In this document: piece after piece, positions 1 through 10,499 of the stretch
How the letters are laid out: each line of letters opens with the position of its first letter
How positions within the stretch are numbered: position 1 is the stretch's first letter
Assembly (NCBI GenBank): GCA_051453625.1
Contig: JBOZIK010000001.1
Location: 103,662,299-103,709,937 of the forward strand
Origin: Welwitschia mirabilis
Lineage: Eukaryota; Gnetophyta; Gnetopsida; Welwitschiales
Direction of reading: 5' to 3'
DNA length: 47,639 nt
The notes under the pieces: model-generated
The model's database searches: none
Told to the model about the DNA's origin: nothing
Seen by the model: only the letters and a program-made list of their open reading frames with translations
Program-made: the position numbers and the translations under genes

Positions 1-1713
1 TAAAATGTGCAAAAGCATATAGGACATCTAGTTGAAAAAGAAATACAAGTACTTATCTCAATAGGTCTTTTACTAAAATTTTCAATCTCTTTTGAGTTCT
101 GTTTTAACTACATAATTGGCAAGATTAAAATAGTTAATTCTAAAGGAATAATAATTTTTAAGAAGTTACAAGTTAAAACTAATTCATTCTAATTTAAGTG
201 AGGCTATAAGATATACCTCATTAGGAGGTTGTTAGTATTTCATAATTTATGGTGATGACTTTTCAAAAAAGATGCCATTAAATCCTTTAAAATTCAACGA
301 TTAAGTCTTTTAGACATATACATAATTTAAGACAAGAATAGAAAACAAGTCAAGCTATAAAATTAAGGAGATATTAACTCACAATTAATGTAAGTACACT
401 TCCAAGTCATTTAAAGAATTTTATAGGGAATTAGAAATCATACATCACAAGATTGTTCCTAGTACTCTGGAATAAAATGGAATGATTAAAATGCAAAATA
501 GGATAATAATGTAAAAAGTTAAAGTAAATCTTACATACTCTAATATATCTAAAAGCTTTAAGGCTAAAGTAGCTTTGATGGTAGTATATCTTTTAAATAG
601 TTTTACGCATGATGGGAAAGTTGGATAAATACTAGAATATTACTAGATTGAGAGCTTTATTACATACTCAAATCCCTTAGAAAAATTGGATATAAACATT
701 ATGTTAATTAGTAGAACACATTATAATTGGGAAAATAAGTAAGCAAATGTGTTTTTCTTGATTACAGACATGATGATCATAGTTATTGGTTATAGAATCT
801 TATGGATAAGAAGATAAGCATATCATATAATGTGATTTTTAATGAAAGTGATATGTCTTAAAAGTCATAGAAAAGGAACCAAAATGAGGGAATTTTGATC
901 AAGTAATCTTACTGAAGTCTATTAAGATTCTAGATCATGTTGAAAATAGTGGGAATTCAAATTAATAAATAGAAGGTAGTTTTTTAAGGAAGAAGAATAA
1001 ACTAAACATGAGCATGTAGAATAATAAGTGAGTAAAATAGAATAGAAAATTAAAAACTTTCATATTCCTATAATTAGGTATTCCATAAGGCCTAGAAACC
1101 ACCTTCGAAATACTTTCCATCATTTAGTTAGATTTTATACATACATGCAAGAGAGCTAGAGACTTTCTAGGAAGTAGTTACTAGTCCTAATGCTATAAGC
1201 CATGAATAGACAAATGGAGTCTTTTGATCAGGATCATATGTGAGATCTTATTCCATTACCACCTAGGAATAAGGAATTAAAAAATAAGTGAATGAATAAG
1301 TGAATGTATAGATTAAAGTAAAAAACTAATGGAGAGAAGCATTACAAGGCTAGATTAATATTAAAGGAATTTCGTTAAAGAAAAATATTAATTTTTATAA
1401 AATATTTTCTTTTATTATGAATATGCCTTCATTTGTATAATTTTATCATTGATATCTTCTACAAATTTGGGACTAGATAAATTACATATTAAAACTACAT
1501 TCTTGCATGGAGATTTATAAGAAGAAATTTATATGTGCAATCTAAAAGTTTTGAAAATGGTATAAAAACCTTGTATGCAAGATGAAGAGAAGTTTATATG
1601 CTCTCAAATAATCTCCTAAGTCATGGTGTAAGAAACTCAATTTCTTCATGTTAGAGGAAAAATATATAAGATCAAAGGTAGCACATTATATGTACTTATC
1701 CAAAAAAACTATA

Positions 1714-1813
1714 NNNNNNNNNNNNNNNNNNNNNNNNNNNNNNNNNNNNNNNNNNNNNNNNNNNNNNNNNNNNNNNNNNNNNNNNNNNNNNNNNNNNNNN
1801 NNNNNNNNNNNNN
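1714..1813. other. assembly gap (100 N) with repeated flanks
   Basis: The 31 bases ending at 1713 recur at 1814-1844 with almost no change. The RT reading frame continues sensibly if one copy is ignored, which points to an overlap that was not merged. Confidence 0.9.
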
Positions 1814-2547
1814 GAACATTATATGTACTTATCCAAAAAAACTATAGGTAAAATGAGTATTCTCTTACTATATGTGAATGATATGTTAGTAGATAGAAAT
1901 GATCCATAAGAAATTATCAAGTAAAATTGCAAATGAAAAATAAATTTTCTATTAAAGTTTTTAAATAAATAAAACAAATTCATGGTTTGAAGATTGAATG
2001 TAACAAGAAAAATCAAAACCTTAAGTAAGACAAGTTAATTATATTGGCAAGGTATTAAATAGCTTTAACCTGGCCAAAGGAATTCCTATTTATACCCCAT
2101 TGAAAGGGTATTTCAAGATGTTTAAAGAGGATTAATTCTATTTTTAATTAAAATAAGAAAGACATGGGTATTAGTAATTACACTTCTATAGTTGGAAATA
2201 TTATGTATGCCATGACCTACACTAGTCTAGACATTGCACATGCTATGGAAGTTGTTTCTAAATATATGATCAATCCTTGAGAGATGCTTTATGAATCTAT
2301 AAAATGAATATTATTGGTATTTGAAATGTAATAAAAACCATTCTATATGTTTTGAAGTTTCAGGTTTGAAGACTGTTAACCTTTTAGATGTAAAGTTTTC
2401 TTGCTATAGACATTCTATAAAATCAACCATAGATTATGTTTTTACTCGTGGTATAGATGTAGTTAGTTATATGTCATGTTTTCAAAGTAATATATAATTA
2501 TCAACTATAGAGACAAAATAATCCCCTTAATAGGGGTAGCCAAAGAA

Positions 2548-2769
2548 ATGATTTGGTTAAGGCACATTTTTCAATGGTTTGGTCTTTTTCAAACAAACTA
2601 TATGACTTGTTGTAATAGTCATAGTATAATACAGTGGACCAAGAATGTAGTGTATGATATTAGAACAAAGCATCTAAATGTGAAGTATGACTTCATTAAG
2701 GACAAGATGGAGAAGAAGAAAATTCATCTTGCTAAATTTGAAATAGAAGAAAATTTGGTACATTTTTAA
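2548..2769 (+). pseudogene. copia-A RNase H open fragment (73 codons)
   Basis: This is the longest clean coding stretch of copia-A. It begins inside RNase H at KEMIWLRHIF, the usual AxKExxWL region after the lost AEYxA motif. It continues with C-N-S-H-S-I-I, matching the CDNxSAI box, and RTKHLNVKYDFIKD, matching the RTKHIDIRYHFIRD signature of plant copia RNase H. The Met at its start is internal to the ancestral polyprotein, not a true start. It ends at a stop that the parent frame would not have had; the family C-terminus continues in another frame. Confidence 0.85.
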
Positions 2770-3490
2770 TAGAGTTTGTGAATGGATGCAAGAATAACAT
2801 TTGCATATAACATGTTGAAATTTTGAAGACATGAACTCAATGTGTTGAAATAATAGTTATTTGCATGTAAAATTTTACATTATAATCAAGTACAATTCAT
2901 TAATTTAGTATAGGAAGTAATATTAAATTCATGGTTTTATCACATATTAATTTTTTTAAACCTTTGTTATTACTTATGCATGCATATTTGAACTTCCCTT
3001 AACATAAGAAGGTATGTTATGGCCTTTTGAAAACCTATGTACAAACTAACCAAATTCCAACATTAAATGCTAATACCATTATCCAAGACTACTAGTGTTG
3101 CCAACTTTCTAAGGAAGACTCTTGAAAACCTCACATTCCTATGTTACTTTTAGGAGTTAATCACTTTGCACTTGTGGGCTAAGCCAAAAATAATCCTATA
3201 TAAATATTCAAACTCTCATGACGCTTAGTAGAAAAATAAAACAACATGTTATAGTGAAATGTGATGAATGAGGATAATTAAGATGAAGATACATGATATG
3301 ACATCCATTGGCAGCATCATCAGTAGTCAAAGGACATGACGTTACCATGTTTGTAGTTGAAGACAAAGGAATCCTCTTTGTAGCTATGTGTCAAACATAT
3401 TTATAGCTCCCTCCTTATGTAAGCACCCTTAAGTAACACTAAGCATAACCTAACACAATCATGATGTAACTCTGTAATCCTTCCCTCATT

Positions 3491-3498
3491 TATAAAAA
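3491..3498 (+). promoter_or_regulatory. LTR TATA box (copia-A)
   Basis: TATAAAAA followed by GG, in the middle of the probable LTR. This is a typical RNA start region for a plant copia LTR. Confidence 0.45.
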
Positions 3499-3711
3499 GG
3501 CCTTGAGTCCTCATTGCAAACTTCTTTTTATTGGCTTAATGTAGGTAAGCCTTAAAGGGTAGGATGTTATGATGCTCTAATAATATTTCTTGGGGGTATA
3601 ATGATCCAAGGCTAGTTGAGGAGTCCTTCTTCTCTGCCTTCATTAATGTAATGTATATTCATTTTATTTTTAGTAAAGAACTGATTTGAAAAGTAAAGAA
3701 TTAATTTTAAC

Positions 3712-3917
3712 CCTTTTATTATTATTGTGCAATTTACTTGGTATTAGCAATATTTATATACAACTAGTTCTAGAATTATTTTAAATCCTTTCATTATTAT
3801 TGCATATTAATTTGGCATTAGTAATATTTAGTAGGACTAATTCTAAGTGTGTTTTATTCTTTCACTATTATCACCCAATCATTTTCTATTAGCAATTTTT
3901 AAGTGAATCTCGCTTGA
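3712..3917 (+). repeat. degenerate tandem repeat, about 3 units of about 70-75 bp
   Basis: Three successive stretches (about 3712-3786, 3787-3860, 3861-3917) share the order CTTT-ATTATTAT, then a GCAAT-like or CCAAT-like step, then TATTAGCAAT or CATTAGTAAT, then TTTA. The last unit is shorter and more diverged. The repeat lies at the right side of the probable copia-A LTR. Confidence 0.55.
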
Positions 3918-3950
3918 TTATTAAGTTCAGAATATAGGAATCATTAGACT

Positions 3951-4389
3951 GAAGGAGAAGAGTTGGATGAATCACTAGATCCTTAGAGCATTTCTGTTCT
4001 CTTGCATAATCTATCAAAGATCACTTCTTCTCTTAAATGTCTAATTTTTAGTTCTTTTGAGTTTCATTACAAGTAGATTTTTCATATTTTTTTTGATTAA
4101 ATTCATTACATATATCCCTATGGAAGAACTATAACTAAGTGCAAAATTAGTTTTAAATCTAGATCACTATAAAGCTATAATAAGTTAAGTTAGAAAATCT
4201 AAAAGAATATCTAATTATGTTATATCTCCTAATTATATATTAATGATAAATAAATCTCTTAGCAAACTATTAATGCCTTGAATCTATTTTTACAATCTAA
4301 ATGAATCTTTTTAATTAAATATAAGTATATTAATGAAATCTTGAAGGTGAGATGTCTTAAAAACTTCAAGGAGATCTAAAGGAATTCAA
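3951..4389. other. no feature recognised
   Basis: AT-rich sequence with no open frame and no repeat partner that I could find. It may be the end of the copia-A LTR, host DNA between two elements, or the start of the copia-B LTR. Confidence 0.5.
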
Positions 4390-5275
4390 GGAACATTTGA
4401 CTAACTTGTCCTTGTAGGTTAATTGCATGCTACATGAGAATGTAATTTGATTAACTAGTAGTTGACTAGTTTCTTTTTGGTATCAACCACTTACTAGACT
4501 AAAATTAATTAATTTAAGGTGTAATCAACATGCACTTCTAGGGGCTGAATTACTTGGGCTCCCTAGCATTCAGCATGATTTTAATTAGGGATTGACATAT
4601 TATGAATAGGAATTAACTAGTTATGAATAAGGGTTGACTGACTACGGGGTCGACCATCATGCATTCTATTATAATTGCAAGAAGCCATGGGAGATAGAAG
4701 TATGATCATTTTCTACTGTATTGGAAGGACAATGCTATGCCTCTTAATAATCATATTTCTTATAATTATGATTATTGATATCTATGTTTCAATTTAGTAA
4801 AAATTTTAAGATCATTTCATTAATCAAAAACTAATGCCTCTATGATCTATGAGCTAAAATTGTAATACTTACAAATTCTAATTTTCTCTCTCCTATCTTC
4901 CTTCATCTTTGTACTTTTTACAGTTAGTTTCTAAGCTAACTGAGCTCTCTTAGAGCTAAAGATTACCTAAAAATCCACGTATAAAATTAAGTACTATTGT
5001 AAGATACTATGGGAGTGTTATAGAGACTTCATTTGTAATACAAAAAATTCACTTTTTTTTTTCCAAATCTTGTGCTTACATTATTAGATTTATTTAGTTT
5101 CATTATTATGTATTTAATCTTAGAAGCATTGTTAAGTTTAATAGCACATTCTTCATTATAACTTTCATCAGTATTACTTTTATAATTTTATAAACTTAAG
5201 TGTGATTAATTTTATTATACAATAAAATTGTAAAAATCACCCTAAACATTATTCACCCCTTTTTTCTAGAATAGC
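4390..5275 (+). repeat. putative 5' LTR of copia-B
   Basis: The sequence directly precedes a primer-binding site. It ends with the ATTCACCCC...CTAGAATAGCCA type of LTR end seen in SIRE-like elements. It carries several degenerate TTGACTAGT or GTCGAC motifs at 4450-4660, a pattern also present at 46450-46600 in the presumed 3' end. I could not align the two ends along their length, so the LTR call rests mainly on position. Confidence 0.45.
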
Positions 5276-5288
5276 CACTTTTAGTAAC

Positions 5289-5300
5289 GGGTATCAAAGC
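5289..5300 (+). promoter_or_regulatory. primer-binding site of copia-B (tRNA-Met type)
   Basis: GGGTATCAAAGC differs by two bases from TGGTATCAGAGC, the sequence complementary to the 3' end of initiator tRNA-Met used by most plant copia elements. It lies just right of the LTR end and about 50 bases before gag. Confidence 0.65.
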
Positions 5301-5339
5301 TTTAATGTAGTTGTTTTTACTATGTTATGATTGTTTAAT

Positions 5340-7245
5340 TAGGAATTAAGATGGAATTTAAGGATGTAAATCTTCATTAAAGCCGTGAGTTTTAACTACT
5401 AGACAATAGTGAAGTAATGATTTTATTCTTGAATGCTAACATAAGAATTAGATCAAATGAACATGCTAGTGGTCAAACCAAGACATCAATCATTAGATAG
5501 AAAGAAGAACCAAGTTATGCTAAATAAGAGGGCACTGAATGCAATTTGCTATAGCTCAATCTAAAAGACTATAAGAAGGTAAGAAAATTTTAATCAATAA
5601 AGAAATTTGGGATTACTTATAAGTGATCTGTGAAGAAACAAATCAAATCTAGAATACAAAGAAAGAAATGATTATGATTTAATGTAAGTTAATTAATATG
5701 GAATAAGATGATACATTTACAAACTTTAATAACAAATAGTAGGGATAGTTAACAAATCTATGAAGAATTAAAAAAAAACATTTGGAACTAGTCAAATAGT
5801 TGATAAGATACTAAGATCACATGTTAAGACATTTAAGAGGAAGGCATTTTCAATCAAAGATATAAATAACATAGAAAATATGAAGCTCAATGTATTGGTA
5901 AGTAACATTCTCATTTTTAAGCTAAGACATCTTTACAAAGGTAATAAGGCAAAGGTATGGCTTTAAGTGTAAATTAAATATCTTCTTCTAAAGATAAATA
6001 TGATTCTTCTAGTTATTCATCATATGAATCCAATTCAAACATTAATGAAGAGTTATCTTTATTTGACAAAAAATTTAAGAAGATGTTAATAGGTAGAAAG
6101 TAAAGAACAGATAAGTATCATGGAGGATCATGTTCTAAACCTAAGAGTAAGCCAAGAAATAAGTCTATATAATGCTATGCATGTAAAGCATTTGGACACA
6201 TGACAGCTAAATTTTCAAACCCAGAAAAGAGAATGGCATCAAAAGACATAAACAAGAAATGCAATGTAACTACTTAGGACAGTGATGATGATTCAAATAG
6301 AAAAGATGTTAAAAACAATAAGAGATTATTCTTAATATCATTTACTTCTTATAATATATCTTTTTTTTAAGGTATAATGAATTTGATTTAACTAACACTT
6401 CTAAATTAGAACTAGAAAGTATTTTACATCATACAAGAAATGAATAAAGTAATGATGATGAAGAGGATTGATTCTCAAACATTAAATGTAGTAAAGAGAC
6501 TAAAATGGAAGATACTAAGGAATAAGTTTAGAATGAACAATATTATGACTTGTTGATAGAAGCTTATTAAGAATTCTATGAAGAAATAAAATAATCTTGA
6601 AAAAAGGTTCTCACCTCAAGAAAGATGTGGCCAAAGTTAAAGAAGAAAAGAAGGCCATCTTAATTACATTGGATTAAGTAAATAAAGAGTTAACATTAAA
6701 AGTAGCATAATATGAGAAAAATATTGTATTTCTTCAAGAAGTATCTAAAGCTAGGGAATAAGAGTGTGAATTCCTATTATTGTAAATTCATAAATTACAT
6801 AGAATTTTTTTAGAGGTATTTATAGGTAATCACCTATTAGAAAATGTTTCTTCCCCTAAGAATAAGACTCCAAGTAACCAGAGTGGATTCAAATACATTT
6901 CATACTCTTTTTTCCTTTATTCTTATCTTTAAGTAAGAATTTATTAAATTCAAATGGTAAACTCCTCTTACCAAAGACTACAAATTAGATGATGTTCAAC
7001 CCCACTTACAAAATATTAAATTTGACAAAAAGGTAGGAAGTATTTCATTTGTTATTTTTATAATATATTTAAACATATTAAGGTAAATTTTCATGTTCAT
7101 AATATGTTTTCTGAATTTGGTTCATTACCAAGATCTCATTCCGTTATAAAGCAACCTAAATTTAACATGAAATGAATAAATGGTAAATCTCATAAAATTA
7201 TTTTAATTCATGTAACTTTATTTGCTATCTATGACGTTATCTAGG
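5340..7245 (+). pseudogene. copia-B gag remnant with two zinc-knuckle relics
   Basis: Plus-strand gag polyprotein, frames broken. The stretch at about 5500-5650 matches the UBN2-type copia gag (KEIWDYLQVICEETNQIK). An acidic, Ser-rich segment with FDKKFKKML (about 6060-6090) precedes the first knuckle at 6173-6214. That knuckle reads CYACKAFGHMTAKF: the CX2CX4HX4C spacing is kept and the last Cys is now Phe. A Lys/Glu-rich coiled stretch follows (about 6530-6780). The second knuckle at 7050-7091 reads CYFYNIFKHIKVNF, with its second and last Cys changed by single G-to-A or G-to-T changes. Two knuckles and a long gag fit SIRE/Maximus. The coding sense continues to about 7240 and then breaks off at the gypsy-0 LTR. 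Confidence 0.8.
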
Positions 7246-7636
7246 TGATACCATGTAATATTAACCTTTACATTAAGATATATATGCCATGTGAGTATGA
7301 TTAATTAGTTATAATGATATTTTTATCCATCTATTATGCCTAAAGCTATAGAAATTTAGTTTTACTAATAATTAAAATGGTACTTTCAAGGTAGGAATTC
7401 TTCTCTATTNNNNNNNNNNNNNNNNNNNNNNNNNNNNNNNNNNNNNNNNNNNNNNNNNNNNNNNNNNNNNNNNNNNNNNNNNNNNNNNNNNNNNNNNNNN
7501 NNNNNNNNNTTAAGATATATATGCCATGTGAGTATGATTAATTAGTTATTATGATATTTTTATCCATCTATTATGCCTAAAGCTGTAGAAATTTAGTTTT
7601 ACTAATAATTAAAATGGTACTTTCAACGTAGGAATT
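7246..7636 (+). repeat. gypsy-0 5' LTR, piece 1
   Basis: Starts TGATACCATG and aligns with 41136-41297 (TGATAACATG...). The shared blocks include ACATTAAGATAT and TTTAGTTTTACTAATAAT. It holds a 100-N gap (7410-7509) whose left flank, 7273-7409, is repeated at 7510-7646 with 4 differences. The homology stops at AGGAATTC (about 7636), where the reverse fragment starts. Confidence 0.75.
7410..7509. other. assembly gap (100 N) with repeated flanks
   Basis: 137 bases before the gap (7273-7409) recur after it (7510-7646) with 4 substitutions, while the intact LTR at 41.2 kb has this segment once. The gap therefore probably joins two overlapping contig ends. Confidence 0.9.
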
Positions 7637-7998
7637 CTTTTCTATTAGGTACATAATCAACATTAGGGGTGACACAACAATAGCTAAGGGATTTGATAAG
7701 CATGTAATATAAACTATTATGAGGCTCTACCCCTAATAAGACTTCTACATCATTTAAAAAAATAACAAAGAAAATTGTTAAATAGGGTGGTGGATTACCC
7801 ACAGATCATCTTCATCAACTATTGCATTCTTGTAGAACTTCAAAATAGCCTTTGAAAAATAAAATTTATCATCCTCTTTAAGTAAATAGTTCCGATTCCT
7901 TTCTTGAATCTTATCAATGTAAAAGGATGAAAATAAGGTAAGGAATGATGTAAAGACCTCTTCCTCCCAAAAGGGGTCTATTCTTCCACTTACGATGG
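7623..7998 (-). pseudogene. unidentified open stretch, two frames, minus strand
   Basis: On the minus strand, 7998 down to 7778 is open for about 73 codons. It includes DPFWEEEV, KIQERNRNYLLKEDDKFYF and NAIVDEDDLWVIHHP, and ends in TAA. From about 7776 to 7623 the next frame is open for about 50 codons (VEVLLGVEPHNSLYYML, then CCVTPNVDYVPN) and ends in TGA. The mixed, non-repetitive composition and the lack of Gln-to-stop changes look coding, unlike the surroundings. A pyrimidine tract ending TTTCAAG lies just upstream (acceptor-like, 7999), with a GTAAG donor-like site at 8125. I do not recognise the protein. It could be an exon piece of a captured host gene or an unfamiliar part of a retroelement. 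The last few codons lie in gypsy-0 LTR sequence. Confidence 0.35.
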
Positions 7999-8335
7999 CT
8001 TGAAAGAATAGAAAAGAAGAAGGAAAAATAAATGAAAAATTAAAAAAAATGGAAATAAAACTTAAGAAAATGAAAAATTAAGTGAAAGAAAAACAGTCAG
8101 ACTTTTGGAATGAAACAGATCTTACCAATGATTTGAAAACTAAGAGGATAGCTAGATAGCACTATAAGAGAAAATCAGATGTGCAAAAAAATAGAAAGAC
8201 TATAATAGTAGTAAAATAAAGCAGTGGTACTAGTTTAACTCTAAGATTGGCTTGAGTAAACTAGAAGAGTGTTGTAGTAGTTTTGTAATCATAGGAAAAA
8301 TGAGTTCTTGATGCAAATTGCTCGGAAATTGTAGG

Positions 8336-8346
8336 CTTTTATAAAA
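8336..8346 (-). promoter_or_regulatory. possible TATA box, minus strand
   Basis: In minus sense the sequence reads TTTTATAAAAG, about 340 bases upstream of the unidentified open stretch and just upstream of a short ATG frame (about 20 codons). It is weak in such AT-rich DNA and could equally be part of a decayed LTR. Confidence 0.2.
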
Positions 8347-8539
8347 AGTTAGTGAAATGAGGGCCATTAAATGACAAGATCTTATTAATAATCTAAATTA
8401 TTTTTTCCTTAGATTTAGTGATAAATGGAGGGATTAATAGAAAGAAAAATTAAAGAATTATGACTTATAATGGATAATGAAAGCAATTAAAAATATGATG
8501 AAGTGAATAAATGAAATTTAAAAACCCATTATGAATCCT

Positions 8540-9120
8540 ATTAATAAATGAAACAAGATGAAAATACAAGCTAATAGTCTTTATTTATTTACAAAATCTT
8601 GATGGATCCTTTATCAAGACAAAGAAAATTCTAATTTAGTAAATCCTTGCAAAATCAATACTAAATAAAGAATGTTAAATTTAATTGTTAAAACATAAAA
8701 ACATAAGATTTCTCCATTCCCACCTTAATTTTATTCTTTTCTCTTCTTCTTTCATTAGCATTCAAGTTGTAAGCATTTGATTACATTGATCATTTCATGT
8801 TGTGATATTTCCTTCTAGTAGATTTAACATGTTGTACAAGAAGGATTTAATGCTACATTATTAGTATCTATAGTCCTAATATAGTTGAATGTATTACAAA
8901 TGAATCATTACAGCTTCATTACGAGCAAGAAAACAAAGCCCTGATATAGTTAAATAAATCCACTAGAAAAGATCATTAAAAAAATATGTGCTAAATAGCT
9001 TTAAGGTTTTTCTTGATATTTCTTACTCTATATTTTTTTTGTTCCCCTCCTTTTTGTATCCATAGCACATGAAATGGATCGTTAGCTTATTAGCCTAATG
9101 GAGAAAGTAATCTCATGCCC
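8540..9120 (-). other. tail shared with gypsy-0 (38270-38900), no clear coding
   Basis: Read on the minus strand, this aligns with 38270-38900 block by block. The shared order is TTTCTC-ATTAGGCTAAT, then CATGTGCTATG, then CATTTGTAATACATTCAACT, then CTTTGTCTTGAT. In both copies it follows the post-protease frame. I see no RT or integrase motif. It may be the 3' untranslated part of a gag-protease-only family. Confidence 0.65.
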
Positions 9121-9339
9121 CTAAATGTCTTAAAATAAAGAAGTACCAAAAAAAAAAAGAAAATCCACCTTTTTCTTTAGATCTAAATTGGAGATTTTTA
9201 AATGCATGTAAATCTTAACAAATAGCTCAAATATTCAAATTACAAGTTAATGAAAAATCAAAAAATCACATGATTTTGATTAAGATTTAAAAAGGTAAAA
9301 GATCTCTTTAGTCATGATTTAAAGAAAAGACCATTACCT

Positions 9340-9758
9340 AAGATCAATGAGATTCATAAACTCATAAGATGATGGAAGGAGTGGATGAAATGTAGGTGAT
9401 AAGGGATTATATGGAGATAGAATTAGATTAGTATAAGTGGCTAAAATATAGGTGATGTCGGATTTTCTATGAAGAGAGCATCCTTGAATACATGAGGTTT
9501 ATTCATAGTTTGATCTAAGCTTCCCAATGTTAAAGTAAGTAAATCCAATTCAATCTCATTTGATAAGATAAAATTAGGTTCACAAGTTTGATATGAACTC
9601 ATGAATGAAGGTAAACAAGAACTAAGAATAAAAGAATAGGATGGTTGATCAAGTAATGAAGTGGACTTAGAAATGTTATCAAGAAAATACTCCACACATG
9701 AATTAAACAATTTAAGAAGGATGTAAATAAAATGCTCCTTAAAGTTTAAAGATTCCAA
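9340..9758 (-). pseudogene. post-protease region of the reverse gypsy fragment
   Basis: An open stretch of 105 codons (9758-9441) follows the protease. It contains FNSCVEYFLDN, SLLDQPSYSF, CEPNFILSNEIELDL and KPHVFKDALFIENP. gypsy-0 has the same order at 37680-38000 (LNSCMES, LLLDHPSYPF, GPNMFKDYYFIE). A Pro/Tyr/Ser-rich tail, YNPLSPTFHP-like, follows at 9440-9340. It does not look like RT, which should come here in an autonomous element. The function is unknown and the region is shared by two copies. Confidence 0.6.
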
Positions 9759-9971
9759 GTCAAGATAATATCATCTTATTCCTTTCTCTTGCTTAACTAA
9801 CAATTCTTGAAAAATGTTTTTCTTCGATGAAGGCACAGGTGAAGAAAAAAATGAATTAGAAGGATTATCATCAAAGGTAGATTTTATATTTTCAAGAGAC
9901 AAGTCCATATCATAATAAGAATCATTATCATGTGAATCAAAATCCAAAGAAGATGAAAGAGAAAGAATGTT

Positions 9972-10460
9972 TTACTCATAGGAAGAAGGATCAAGATCAT
10001 CAAGGCCTTTAACAAACTCCACTCCTTCTAAATCATTAGTTTGCTTTATTGTTTTGAGAATGTTCAATTTAATAGTTATGTTTCTAAAGGAAATTTTTAA
10101 AAGACTATTCCTACAATTGATAAGGTCATTAGAAGTAGCAATAAAAGGTCTCCCCAAGATACTAGAATTGGTATGACTTCTAATTTTATCCATATCTAAA
10201 ACTACAAAGTACACTAAAAAGTAGTAATTTTCAACTCCAATAATCACATCTTCAGCTATTTCCAAATGTTACTTCAAGGAATTGTCAGCCAATTGTAGTT
10301 GAAATTTGATATTCTAGAGATCATTTAAACCAAGTTTCTTGTAGATACTATAAGGTAAAGTATTAAAATTAGCTTCAAGATCTAATAAGACTTGTTTGAA
10401 GTTTATGTCACCAATAGTAATGGATATTATAGGGCATCTTAGGTATTTGTATTTTGGAGG
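9972..10460 (-). pseudogene. retroviral-type aspartic protease, reverse gypsy fragment
   Basis: In minus sense, LLDLEANFNTLPYSIYKKLG (about 10395-10335) matches the Athila/Tat protease start LLDLGASVNLLPYSVYKQLG. The Gly of the active-site D-x-G is now Glu. The open frame 10265-9972 continues with EDVIIGVENYYFLVYFVVLD, then SSILGRPFIATSNDLINCRN, the classic ILGRPFLAT flap region, and ends in DDLDPSSYE. The plus-strand copy in gypsy-0 at 36990-37440 has the same blocks. The enzyme would have cut the gag-pol polyprotein; here it is dead. Confidence 0.85.
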
Positions 10461-10499
10461 TATCTGGTTTCGAATGATAGAATTAGTTTATTAAGTAAG

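Larger units (their letters stand above)
200..2865 (+). pseudogene. copia-A pol remnant (integrase, RT, RNase H)
   Basis: Decayed polyprotein. Integrase: Y-F-I..DDFSKK near 235-275 and a form of the PQQNGVAERMNRT motif (read PSTLE*NGMIKMQNRII) at about 455-510. Beyond it, LMDKKISISYNVIFNESDM (about 803-861) matches the usual copia linker. RT: VKTNGERHYKARL (1318-1360), a form of QLDVKTAFLHGDLEEEIYM (about 1480-1538), KSLYALK near 1590, and the active-site box at 1871-1882, which reads Y-V-N-D instead of Y-V-D-D. RNase H and tail: MYAMTYTSLDIAHAM (about 2200-2250), then the open stretch at 2548-2769. After that a shifted frame with a short FVNGCKN-type tail runs to about 2865. Expected Gln codons have become TAA or TAG (for example LE*NGM, HGDL*EEIYM). 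An N gap at 1714-1813 interrupts RT. The lineage (Tork/Ale-like) is uncertain. Confidence 0.85.
1..3950 (+). mobile_element. copia-A: 3' part of a decayed Ty1/copia retrotransposon
   Basis: The domain order integrase, reverse transcriptase, RNase H on the plus strand is that of Ty1/copia. The element enters from the left edge of the window, so its 5' LTR, gag and protease are not seen. Coding ends near 2865 and a probable 3' LTR follows (about 3015-3950). No copy of that LTR is in the window, so its limits are estimates. Frames are broken by many stop codons and small frameshifts, so the element is dead. It precedes copia-B, which is on the same strand. Confidence 0.85.
3015..3950 (+). repeat. 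probable 3' LTR of copia-A
   Basis: The stretch starts with TGTTATGG after a short purine-rich run (AAGAAGGTA), as copia LTRs do, and contains a TATA box at 3491. It has no coding signal. No second copy is in the window, so both ends are inferred. The right part carries a degenerate tandem repeat (3712-3917). Confidence 0.45.
4390..7245 (+). mobile_element. copia-B, 5' half (LTR, primer site, gag)
   Basis: This is the left half of a SIRE/Maximus-like Ty1/copia element: putative LTR, tRNA-Met-type primer site at 5289, and gag with two zinc-knuckle relics. It stops at 7245, where the gypsy-0 LTR begins. The next expected domain, protease, appears on the same strand at 42550. I infer that one element was split by gypsy-0. 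The left limit of its LTR is only an estimate. Confidence 0.7.
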
